Shown here: in pieces, positions 23,776 to 32,125 of the stretch
How positions within the stretch are numbered: the first letter of the stretch is position 1
Layout: the number at the start of each line of letters is the position of its first letter
DNA from: Treponema sp.
GTDB lineage: Bacteria; Spirochaetota; Spirochaetia; Treponematales; Treponemataceae
Length of the DNA: 64,000 nucleotides
Direction: 5' to 3'
Assembly: GCA_017525605.1 (NCBI GenBank)
Contig: JAFXSM010000035.1
Span: 1 to 64,000, forward strand
The notes under the pieces: generated by a model
Database searches by the model: none
What the model saw: the letters and a program-made list of their open reading frames with translations, nothing else
What the model was told of the DNA's origin: nothing
Translations under genes and position numbers: made by a program

Positions 23776-26490
23776 ATGGGAACTATAATACACGCATTCG
23801 TAATTTATCCGCTCACGCAGATTATTGAGCTTGTTTTCTCGTTCGGAAACAAGATTTCTGGCAATACAGGCATCTCTATTCTTGGAGTAAGTTTTGCAGT
23901 CAGTATCTTGACGCTTCCTCTTTACATTGTGGCAGAGCACTGGCAGCAAGTTGAGAGAAATACGCAGAAGAAAATGAAGCCGTGGGTAAATCACATAAAA
24001 TCTGCATTTAAAGGCGACGAGCAGTATATGATTCTCTCAACATATTACCGCTTGAACCGCTATCATCCGATTATGTCGCTCCGCTCTGCGTTCGGTCTTT
24101 TGATTCAGATTCCGTTCTTTACGGCTGCATATACTTGTCTTTCGCACATGACGGCTTTGCAGGGCGAGCATTTTCTATTCATCCGCGATATGGGAGCTCC
24201 TGACGCACTTTTTTCTATCGGCTCTTTCAATGTGAATGTGCTTCCAATTGCGATGACGCTCATCAACATGGTCTCAGGATTTTTGTACACTCGAGGGCTT
24301 TCGCTCCGCGACAAAATCCAGACTTACGGACTTGCACTTTTGTTCGTAGTAATTTTGTACAACAGTCCGGCGGGGCTTGTAATGTACTGGACAATGAACA
24401 ATATCTTTTCGCTCGTAAAAAATATTTTCTATAAAATGAAGCACCCTGTAAAAGTTCTGTATTACATCGCATGTGCATTGGTTACGGTTTTCATCGCATT
24501 TTTGCTTTTCGGGCATGTGCTTTCATTCAATCGAGCGATTCTTGTAAGTTTTGTGTTTGCTCTTGTATATTTTGCACCGCTTTTTGTCCGTTTTGCAAAT
24601 TACCTTATCAGCAAGCCACTCCTATCGCTTCAAGAAAACTCAAAGCTCCGTTTTGCACTTTTTGCAACTTCAGCAGTTTCGATTTTTCTCCTTGCAGGCC
24701 TTTTGATTCCAGTGCTTCTTATTGCCTCTTCCACAATGGAGTTTTCTGGCATTGACGGCTATGGAAGCCCGCTCTATTTTGTACGAAATACCTGTATGCA
24801 GGCGTTCGGTTTTTTTGTAGTTTGGCCATGCCTGATTTTCTTTTTGTACCGCGAAAAAATGCAGACTTTGCTTGCATTCGGCTTTGCACTTCTTCTAGCT
24901 TTGGGACTTGGAAATGCCTTCCTTTTTCAGGGCAATTACGGAACGCTCTCAACGCTTCTTGTCTTTACGAATGTTTCCAGCGTGGATTCAAGTCTTTCGG
25001 CAATCGCAATAAATTTGCTTGCAATGCTTGCTCTTTGTGCTGGGATTTTTGCAATTCTTGCATTCAAAAAGACTGTAATTTTGAACTATTTCTTTGCAGT
25101 TGTTGCAGCATCTTTGGTGTTTGTTTCGGCATTGCAGATTAAAACAATCCGAAATGACTATAAAGCCTACGAAAAACTTCAGGCAACAGGCGAATCAAAT
25201 TCAAAAGTTTCACCGATTTTCCATCTTTCAAAGATTGGCAAAAACGTGGTGCTTTTGTATCTTGACCGAGCGCAGAACCGTTTTGTAGAGCCGATTTTTG
25301 AGGAATCCCCAGAACTTTACGACGTTTTCTCAGGATTCACGCTTTACAAAAACACAGCTTCGTTTAACGGGCACACGATGATTGGTGCAGCCCCTGTTTT
25401 TGGTGGCTACGAATACACGCCAGAAAGCATGAACAAACGAAGCTCAGAAAAACTCAAAGACAAGCAGAACGAAGCATTGACCGTACTTCCGAGAATTTTT
25501 ACTGAGCAGGGAAAAGATTTTTCTGCGGTTGTGACCGACCCTGCTTGGGCAAACTACAGCTGGATTCCAGATTTGAGCATTTACAAGGATTATCCTGCAA
25601 TAAAAGCATACAACACGGACAAAAAATATCTTTCGGCTTGGTACAAAGACCACGAAGGCATTTTTGATGCAAACATCACGAGCACAGTCTTAAAGCGTAA
25701 TATTTTGTGGTATTCGCTGTTCCGTCTTTCTCCGCTCGCACTCCGACCTGCGTTCTACAACGACGGAAAATACTGGTCACCAAACACGAACCTTGCGGAC
25801 GTGAACGGATTTTTGGAGGGATATTCAGCACTTGATTATCTTCCAGAACTCACGGATTTTGATTCAGAAACAGAAAATGTTTTTGTCAATTTTGTGAACA
25901 ATACTACGCACGAAGATTTATTCTTGCAAGCTCCGGACTATGTTCCTGTAACAACTGTATCAAACAGAGGAACATCTCGTTTTAAGGACGATGCGCTTTA
26001 TCATTCAAATGCGGCAAGTTTAAAGCGTGTTGGAGATTGGCTCAATTATCTTAAAGCAAACGGTGTTTATGACAACACTCGAATTGTCATCGTAGCTGAC
26101 CACGGTGCTGTAGACAAAGAAGACGACTTTGCTTGGAATTCTGATTTTGACAAAATCAAACCAGGTCATTATCACCCGCTTTTGATGTTCAAGGATTTTG
26201 GCTCAGACGGGAAACTTATCGTCAACACAGGGTTTATGACAAATGCAGATACGCCGACGCTTCTGCTTTCAGAAATTGTTGATAATCCGAAAAATCCTTA
26301 CACTGATAAAGATTTTGACAACAAAGCAAAAGAAAAAGGTGCACTTATTTGTACAGACGATATCTTTATGCCGTATCACAATAAGAGCGAATATGTTTTT
26401 ACTGCGAAGGAAAATTCATGGATTCGCGTAAAAGACGATATTTTTAACTCAAAAAACTGGGTGTTTGAAAATGCACCAGTGTCAAACTGA
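23776..26490 (+). CDS. YidC/Oxa1 - alkaline-phosphatase-fold fusion (copy 2)
   Basis: This is a 904-aa fusion with the same plan as copy 1. The YidC domain runs to about residue 225 (ALRSAFGLLIQIPFFTAAY, YNSPAGLVMYWTMNNIFSLV), then a middle block of membrane helices, then the phosphatase-fold domain from about 475. Active-site features are LLYLDRAQ, Thr534 in SFNGHTMIGA, Asp775-His776 in IVIVADHG and the His-rich GHYHPLLMFKDF. The metal and nucleophile residues all look intact. A possible role is to flip or insert a lipid or protein partner (YidC part) and transfer a phospho-substituent outside the membrane (phosphatase part). Followed by a nucleotidyltransferase gene. Confidence 0.87.
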   Translation: MGTIIHAFVIYPLTQIIELVFSFGNKISGNTGISILGVSFAVSILTLPLYIVAEHWQQVERNTQKKMKPWVNHIKSAFKGDEQYMILSTYYRLNRYHPIMSLRSAFGLLIQIPFFTAAYTCLSHMTALQGEHFLFIRDMGAPDALFSIGSFNVNVLPIAMTLINMVSGFLYTRGLSLRDKIQTYGLALLFVVILYNSPAGLVMYWTMNNIFSLVKNIFYKMKHPVKVLYYIACALVTVFIAFLLFGHVLSFNRAILVSFVFALVYFAPLFVRFANYLISKPLLSLQENSKLRFALFATSAVSIFLLAGLLIPVLLIASSTMEFSGIDGYGSPLYFVRNTCMQAFGFFVVWPCLIFFLYREKMQTLLAFGFALLLALGLGNAFLFQGNYGTLSTLLVFTNVSSVDSSLSAIAINLLAMLALCAGIFAILAFKKTVILNYFFAVVAASLVFVSALQIKTIRNDYKAYEKLQATGESNSKVSPIFHLSKIGKNVVLLYLDRAQNRFVEPIFEESPELYDVFSGFTLYKNTASFNGHTMIGAAPVFGGYEYTPESMNKRSSEKLKDKQNEALTVLPRIFTEQGKDFSAVVTDPAWANYSWIPDLSIYKDYPAIKAYNTDKKYLSAWYKDHEGIFDANITSTVLKRNILWYSLFRLSPLALRPAFYNDGKYWSPNTNLADVNGFLEGYSALDYLPELTDFDSETENVFVNFVNNTTHEDLFLQAPDYVPVTTVSNRGTSRFKDDALYHSNAASLKRVGDWLNYLKANGVYDNTRIVIVADHGAVDKEDDFAWNSDFDKIKPGHYHPLLMFKDFGSDGKLIVNTGFMTNADTPTLLLSEIVDNPKNPYTDKDFDNKAKEKGALICTDDIFMPYHNKSEYVFTAKENSWIRVKDDIFNSKNWVFENAPVSN

Positions 26491-26514
26491 TAAAATGACA
26501 AACAGGAGAAAACA

Positions 26515-27264
26515 ATGCAGGCTATTATTTTGGCGGCAGGAACAGGAAGCCGCCTGAAACAATATACAGAAAAAGTTCCAAAGTGTATGGTTCCGGTAAA
26601 CGGAGTTCCGATGATTGAGCGGGCAATTGAATCGCTTGTTGATGCAGGAATCAAAAGGTTGTATGTCGGTTTGGGCTACAAATCTGAAGTTCTTAAAGAG
26701 TTTTTGCGGACTAACTTTGATGATTCCCGTCTTCGTGGCATGAAGATTGATTTCATAGAAAATCCCGTCTATGACAGAACGAACAACATATATTCTCTTT
26801 ATCTCGCAAAAGATATTTTTGAGAAAGATGATACGATTCTTCTTGAAAGCGACCTTATTTTTGACAAAAAACTGATTGGTGACTTGGTCGCTTCAAAAGA
26901 GCCGAATCTTGCTGTCGTAAGCAAGTATGAAGATTGGATGGACGGAACTTGCACGATTCTCGATTCCTGCAACAATATCTTGGATTTCATTGGAAAAAGC
27001 GCACAAAATCCTAACGACACCGACAAGTATTATAAGACGGTGAACATTTACAAATTCTCCAAGTATTTTACTAATTCATATTATCTGCCGTTCTTGAAAA
27101 CTTATATGGACGTGTTCGGGAAGAATAATTACTACGAAACTTGCTTGAAGTTCTTGGCATTGACAGACCCGACGCTGCTAAAAGGATTCACGGTTTCAGC
27201 TGACACTTGGTATGAGATTGACAATCCTGATGATTTGAAAGCAGCAGAAGAACGATTTAGATAA
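26515..27264 (+). CDS. Stand-alone LicC/PntC-like nucleotidyltransferase
   Basis: This 249-aa enzyme aligns with the first domain of the 15483-17312 fusion and has no PLP domain. Motifs are ILAAGTGSRLKQYT, VPKCMVPVNGVPMIERAIE, and LLESDLIFD for Mg2+ binding, then WYEIDNPDDLKAAE at the end. It probably makes a CDP-activated small phosphate (phosphocholine, phosphoethanolamine or aminoethylphosphonate are the family substrates). CAGGAG precedes the ATG. It lies between two YidC fusions. It might use a substrate made by the PLP domains of the other copies. Confidence 0.88.
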   Translation: MQAIILAAGTGSRLKQYTEKVPKCMVPVNGVPMIERAIESLVDAGIKRLYVGLGYKSEVLKEFLRTNFDDSRLRGMKIDFIENPVYDRTNNIYSLYLAKDIFEKDDTILLESDLIFDKKLIGDLVASKEPNLAVVSKYEDWMDGTCTILDSCNNILDFIGKSAQNPNDTDKYYKTVNIYKFSKYFTNSYYLPFLKTYMDVFGKNNYYETCLKFLALTDPTLLKGFTVSADTWYEIDNPDDLKAAEERFR

Positions 27265-27275
27265 GACATTTGATT

Positions 27276-27311
27276 AAATCTGTTCGGAAACTTCAGTTTC
27301 TGAACAGATTT
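27276..27311 (+). repeat. Strong intra-operon hairpin
   Basis: AAATCTGTTCGGAAAC (27276-27291) pairs with GTTTCTGAACAGATTT (27296-27311) over 16 bp with one G-U, around a TTCA loop. Only TATTT follows, so it is a weak terminator, attenuator or mRNA-processing/stability hairpin between the nucleotidyltransferase and YidC copy 3. The ribosome-binding site GGAG of copy 3 follows 6 bp later. Confidence 0.75.
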
Positions 27312-27330
27312 TATTTGGAGTAAGTACAAC

Positions 27331-30054
27331 ATGACACTTCTTTACAATCTTATAATCTATCCGATTTATACTATAATCGAAATTGCTTACAAACTTGTTG
27401 ATAAAATAACTCACAACGAAGGTTTGTCTGTCATCGGCGTGAGCATTGCAATTACTTTGCTCTGCTTGCCGCTCTATGCTGTCGCCGAGCATTGGCAGGA
27501 AGTCGAGCGGGAAAAGCAGAACAAGATGAAACTCGGGCTTGACCGCATAAAAAAGGCTTTCTCCGGCGACGAACGCTACATGATGACGACGACTTTCTAC
27601 AAGCAGAATCATTACAGCCCGATTATGGCATTGAGATCTTCGTTCGGGCTTCTGATTCAGATTCCGTTTTTTCTTGCGGCATATTCGTATCTTTCGCATC
27701 TGACTGACTTGCAGGGCGAGAGTTTTCTTTTCATCCGCGACATGGGAAAACCGGACGCGCTTTTTTCGATAGGAACATTCTCCGTCAACGTGCTTCCTGT
27801 TGCGATGACGCTCATAAACTGCATTTCGGGAGTAATTTATTCGAAAGGCCACGGAATCCGCGAGAAGATTCAGATTTTCGCAATGGCGGCGATTTTCCTT
27901 GTCGTTCTGTACAATTCTCCGGCAGGGCTCGTCCTTTACTGGACGTTCAACAATATTTTTTCGCTCGTGAAAAACGTCTTCTACAAACTGAAGAATCCTC
28001 TGAAAAGCTTCTGGATTTTCTGCTGCGTCGCGTGCGTTCCGGTTCTGCTTTTCATTCTTTTCGGCTTCAAGACAAAGGGCGTTTACAAGGCGGTATTCGT
28101 CCTTGCAATATCTGTCGTTTATCTTCTTCCGCTGATTCTCAAGTCGCTCAGGCTGATTTTCAACAAATTCCTCATGCCGTTGTTCGAGCACGCAAATATG
28201 AGGACGACGATTTACATTCTTTCGTGCGTTCTTCTCTTTATCCTTTCGGGGCTGACGATTCCGACTTCGCTCATTTCTTCGTCACCGATTGAATTTGTAG
28301 GAATCGGAACGAATCCGAATCCGCTTGGGTATGTCGCGTTCACGCTGATGCAATCTGCCGGTTTCTTCTTGTTCTGGCCAATCTGCGTCTATTTTCTTTT
28401 CAGCCGCAAAATCCAGAGCGCATTGTCATTTTTCATGGCTTTCATTGCGATTTCGGCTCTGGTGAACGCTTTCGTGTTCATGCTCAACTACGGGGACGTG
28501 TCGTCAACGCTCATATTCCTGAATGCTGTCGATTTCAAATCTGTTTCGTTCTCTTCTATATTGAATATTCTCGTTCTGGCAGCGGTTTTCGTGTTGCTTT
28601 CCCTCACGATTGCAAGGCTTGACGGAAAAATCTATATCTATTCGTTCGCAATCATCAATTTTGCGATGGTCGCTCTTTCGGTGACTAGCATTCACACGAT
28701 AAAAAAAGAATATGATTCGTTTGTGGCGAACGGAAATCTTCATGAAGTCGAAATTGAGCCGATTTTCCACCTTTCGAAGAACAAGCAGAACGTTGTCGTT
28801 TTCATGCTCGACCGCGCGGAAAGCCAGTATGTCGAGGAGATGTTCAAGGAAGATTCAACTTTTAATGACATTTTTTCGGGATTCACTTTCTATCCGAATA
28901 CGGTCTCGTTCAACGGTCACACTCTGATGGGCGCGCCGCTTGTCTTTGGCGGCTACGAATATTCTCCGCTCGAAATGAACAAGCGCAAGGACGAGCTTCT
29001 CTACAAAAAGACTAACGAAGCTCTTCTCATGCTCCCCCGGATTTTCACCGAGCAGGCTGATTTCCACGCGACGATAACGGACCCGTCTTGGGCGAATTAT
29101 TCAGCGTATGCGGATTTGACGATTACAGAGCCTTACGAAAAAATCGACGGATACCAGACAATCGGAAAATATTCGACTGCATGGTACAAAACTTTCGGCG
29201 AAAGCGGAAATCTCGACAACACGGACTCAATTCTCAAACGCAATCTTCTGATATTCAGCATATTCCGCGAAAGTCCGATTGTGCTCCGCGAAGCAATTTA
29301 CATGAAGGGCAAATATTGGAATTCGAATGACGACATAACCTCGTACACAAACGTAATCAACAACCTCGCTCCGCTTGATTTTCTCACGAAGCTTACGGAT
29401 TTCAGCGAAGGCAGCGGTTCATATATCTGCATGGTGAACGAACTTTCTCATTCGAGCATTTATATGCAGGCTCCTGATTACGTCCCTATGCAGAATGTGA
29501 CGGATTTCGGAACTTCCGCATTCAAAAAGGACGACTCGTACCACACGAACATGGCGGTTTTCAAGCGGCTTGCAAAATGGATTTCGTACATCAAAGAAAA
29601 CGGCGTTTACGACAACACCCGAATCATTTTTGTGGCAGACCACGGACGTGCTACGACTGAGAGCGTGATAGAAAAGGACGATGAACTTGACAACAGCGTT
29701 GCCGGCGACAACTATCGGGGGCGCGGACATTTTCATCCGCTCCTCATGGTGAAAGATTTCGGTGCAAGCGGCAGTCTCAAGACTGACATGACGTTCATGA
29801 CGAACGGAGACGTTCCTTCGCTCGCACTTAACGGAATTGTTGAGAATCCTGTGAATCCGTTCACGAAAAAAGATGTGCCGCTCGACACGGCAGAACTTAA
29901 AAAAGACGGAGTTGTGATTTCTGCAAGCGATGTTCATCAGGCATGGCTTATGAAAGATGACTACGTTTATCCTGTCAGAAATGACCAGTGGTGGCGTGTG
30001 AGAGACAGCATTTTCAAGGCATCGAGCTGGAGCCGTGAAAATATCGAAAAATAG
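27331..30054 (+). CDS. YidC/Oxa1 - alkaline-phosphatase-fold fusion (copy 3)
   Basis: This is a 907-aa fusion like copies 1 and 2: YidC core ALRSSFGLLIQIPFFLAAY and YNSPAGLVLYWTFNNIFSLV, middle membrane helices, then the phosphatase-fold domain with VVFMLDRAE, Thr531 in SFNGHTLMGA, Asp770-His771 in IIFVADHG, and GHFHPLLMVKDF. Its codons look richer in G/C at third positions than those of copies 1 and 2, so the copies are probably not recent duplicates. Ribosome-binding site GGAG. It is followed by the second nucleotidyltransferase-PLP fusion; a 79-bp gap holds only a short hairpin and AGGGAG. Confidence 0.87.
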   Translation: MTLLYNLIIYPIYTIIEIAYKLVDKITHNEGLSVIGVSIAITLLCLPLYAVAEHWQEVEREKQNKMKLGLDRIKKAFSGDERYMMTTTFYKQNHYSPIMALRSSFGLLIQIPFFLAAYSYLSHLTDLQGESFLFIRDMGKPDALFSIGTFSVNVLPVAMTLINCISGVIYSKGHGIREKIQIFAMAAIFLVVLYNSPAGLVLYWTFNNIFSLVKNVFYKLKNPLKSFWIFCCVACVPVLLFILFGFKTKGVYKAVFVLAISVVYLLPLILKSLRLIFNKFLMPLFEHANMRTTIYILSCVLLFILSGLTIPTSLISSSPIEFVGIGTNPNPLGYVAFTLMQSAGFFLFWPICVYFLFSRKIQSALSFFMAFIAISALVNAFVFMLNYGDVSSTLIFLNAVDFKSVSFSSILNILVLAAVFVLLSLTIARLDGKIYIYSFAIINFAMVALSVTSIHTIKKEYDSFVANGNLHEVEIEPIFHLSKNKQNVVVFMLDRAESQYVEEMFKEDSTFNDIFSGFTFYPNTVSFNGHTLMGAPLVFGGYEYSPLEMNKRKDELLYKKTNEALLMLPRIFTEQADFHATITDPSWANYSAYADLTITEPYEKIDGYQTIGKYSTAWYKTFGESGNLDNTDSILKRNLLIFSIFRESPIVLREAIYMKGKYWNSNDDITSYTNVINNLAPLDFLTKLTDFSEGSGSYICMVNELSHSSIYMQAPDYVPMQNVTDFGTSAFKKDDSYHTNMAVFKRLAKWISYIKENGVYDNTRIIFVADHGRATTESVIEKDDELDNSVAGDNYRGRGHFHPLLMVKDFGASGSLKTDMTFMTNGDVPSLALNGIVENPVNPFTKKDVPLDTAELKKDGVVISASDVHQAWLMKDDYVYPVRNDQWWRVRDSIFKASSWSRENIEK

Positions 30055-30133
30055 GACATAGGCGGACATTGCAAGAAAAGTTTGCTTTTCAAAAGATGCC
30101 CACATCAAAATAAATTTTTAGGGAGATTTTTAT

Positions 30134-32125
30134 ATGACAGAACAAGAATTTGACTACATCATGGCTGTCCGCAGAAAAGAGGACACTAGCAGTTTCAACC
30201 GTGACACAATACTTTCCTGCACAAAAGCAGGTTGGGTCAAGGATAACAAAGTCACTGACGACGGGATGGAAGCCCTTGCACCGTACAAAGTTGACAACGC
30301 AATCATCATGGCAGCAGGACGAAGCAGAAGGTGTATGCCTCTTTCAAACTACTTGCCGAAGGGATTATTCGAAATCAAGGGCGACACAATGGTCGAACGC
30401 CAGATTAAGCAGCTCCACGATGCAGGAATCAAGGAAATCGTACTCGTCGTAGGATATCTCAAAGAACGCTACTACGAGATGGCGAAAAAATACCCGGAGC
30501 TGATTGTAATCGACAACACAGAATGGGAAGAGAAGAACAATATGTCTTCTCTCTATGCCGCAAAAGATTATATCAAGGCAAGCTACATCTGCTGCTCTGA
30601 CAACTGGTTCGCGCACAATGTGTACCGTGATTACGTCTATGATTCATATTACGGCTGCTTATATTCGGACGAATTCTGCAACGAATACTGCGTAAAGGGA
30701 TTGGACGACCGCGGATACATGACCGAGGTCAAGAAAGGCGGAGAAAAAGCTTGGTACACAATCGGCGAGGCATTCTTCTCAAAGTCATTCTCAGAGAAAT
30801 TCGTCGATTTGATGGTTAAGGAATATTACGACCCGGAAATGAAGTACATGCTCTGGGATGACTTCCAGATTAAGCACATCACTGAGCTTCTGATGAAAAT
30901 CAAGCGTTACGACGACGCTGAATGCAAGGAATTCGACACAACTGACGACATTCTTCAGTTCTATCCGAATTTCAAAGAATTCATCGAGCAGTTCTTCCAG
31001 GAAGACGAGCTTATCAATTCAACACAGAGAATCTCATATCTTTCGAACTACTCCGACACGAAGCAGTATTCGGATGTCGCTACCGAGCAGCTAACAGGCC
31101 GTATGCATGTGAACGAGAACTTGTTCGGACCAAGCCCGAAATGCCTTGACGTGCTCCACAATGCGACAATGGAAGATTTGTATTTGTACGACCTCACCCG
31201 CGAGGACGATTTGGCTGTTGAGGTGTCAAAGCATACTGAGCTTTCAACTGATTCGATTTTCATTCATTCAGGTTCTTCCGATGTCATAAAGACAATCATG
31301 ACAATCGTTCTGAACAAGGACGACACTGTTCTTATTTCAAATCCTGCATGGAACTACTACAAGTCAGTGTGCGAGCTTCGCCATGCAAAGGCTGCTTACT
31401 ACAATGTTGTTCCTGGAAAAGATGCGTATGAATTTGACATCGCAAATCTTCTTGCTGAGGCAAAGAGAACTTCCCCGAGAATAATCGTCATCACAACGCC
31501 TCACAACCCTACTGGTGCCGTAATTTCCCGCAACGATTTGGAGAAAGTCATCAAGGAGAACCCGACTTCGCTCGTCATTGTCGATGAGGCTTATCTCGGT
31601 CTTTCAACTGTGACTTACGACGCAAAGTACTTGCTGAACTCATACAACAATGTTGTTTTCTGCCGCACATTCTCAAAACTTTACGGTCTTGCTGGAATCC
31701 GCATGGGCTACGGACTTTGCACTCCGATGGCAAAGCAGGTCTTCAAGCTCGACTTGAATCCGTTCCGCGTGTCAAACATCGGCCGCAAAGTTTGTATCGC
31801 AGCTCTCCGCGACACTGAGTATTACACGAACCTTACGAACACAATCATCAAGCTCAAGGACGATTTCATTTCCGAAATCAATAAGATTAAGGGCATAAAG
31901 GCATACAAATCTGCCGCGAACTTCATTTTCATCCGCTTCAACGAGAACATGGGCGAAAATGACAAGGAAATCGACGTGCAGGCACTGAAAGATTATCTGC
32001 AGAAAAACGGATATCTCACTCGCCTTTGGACAGAGGGAAATCATCTTTCAATGCGCATAACTGTCGCTCCTCGCCCGGATATGGACAAAGTTCTCGGACT
32101 TATCAAGGAATTCGTTGAAAAATGA
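30134..32125 (+). CDS. Bifunctional nucleotidyltransferase / HisC-CobD-like PLP enzyme (copy 2)
   Basis: This is a 663-aa fusion. Residues 1-52 are an extra N-terminal piece that resembles a small winged-helix (SFNRDTILSCTKAGWVKDNK). Residues about 53-290 are the nucleotidyltransferase: NAIIMAAGRSRRCMPLSNYL, LPKGLFEIKGDTMVERQI, and CCSDNWFA in place of the LLESD site of the other copies. Residues about 310-663 are the PLP domain: HVNENLFGPS, TTPHNPTGAV, DEAYLGL, and the PLP lysine in RTFSKLYGLAGIRMGYG. The sequence is only distantly related to copy 1, so its substrate probably differs. AGGGAG precedes the ATG. The stop overlaps the next start as ATGA. Confidence 0.85.
   Translation: MTEQEFDYIMAVRRKEDTSSFNRDTILSCTKAGWVKDNKVTDDGMEALAPYKVDNAIIMAAGRSRRCMPLSNYLPKGLFEIKGDTMVERQIKQLHDAGIKEIVLVVGYLKERYYEMAKKYPELIVIDNTEWEEKNNMSSLYAAKDYIKASYICCSDNWFAHNVYRDYVYDSYYGCLYSDEFCNEYCVKGLDDRGYMTEVKKGGEKAWYTIGEAFFSKSFSEKFVDLMVKEYYDPEMKYMLWDDFQIKHITELLMKIKRYDDAECKEFDTTDDILQFYPNFKEFIEQFFQEDELINSTQRISYLSNYSDTKQYSDVATEQLTGRMHVNENLFGPSPKCLDVLHNATMEDLYLYDLTREDDLAVEVSKHTELSTDSIFIHSGSSDVIKTIMTIVLNKDDTVLISNPAWNYYKSVCELRHAKAAYYNVVPGKDAYEFDIANLLAEAKRTSPRIIVITTPHNPTGAVISRNDLEKVIKENPTSLVIVDEAYLGLSTVTYDAKYLLNSYNNVVFCRTFSKLYGLAGIRMGYGLCTPMAKQVFKLDLNPFRVSNIGRKVCIAALRDTEYYTNLTNTIIKLKDDFISEINKIKGIKAYKSAANFIFIRFNENMGENDKEIDVQALKDYLQKNGYLTRLWTEGNHLSMRITVAPRPDMDKVLGLIKEFVEK

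Noticed and set aside
27274..28191. 305-aa minus-strand ORF
   Set aside because: It is antisense to YidC fusion copy 3 and rich in Arg/His/Asn as expected of a shadow frame.
18680..30054. One of the three YidC fusions being the housekeeping YidC
   Set aside because: All carry the C-terminal phosphatase-fold domain and sit away from rpmH/rnpA/jag-type neighbours, so a separate housekeeping YidC is expected elsewhere.
15483..32125. Phosphonate biosynthesis cluster
   Set aside because: The PntC-like resemblance is noted, but no PEP mutase, phosphonopyruvate decarboxylase or other C-P forming gene is in the window.
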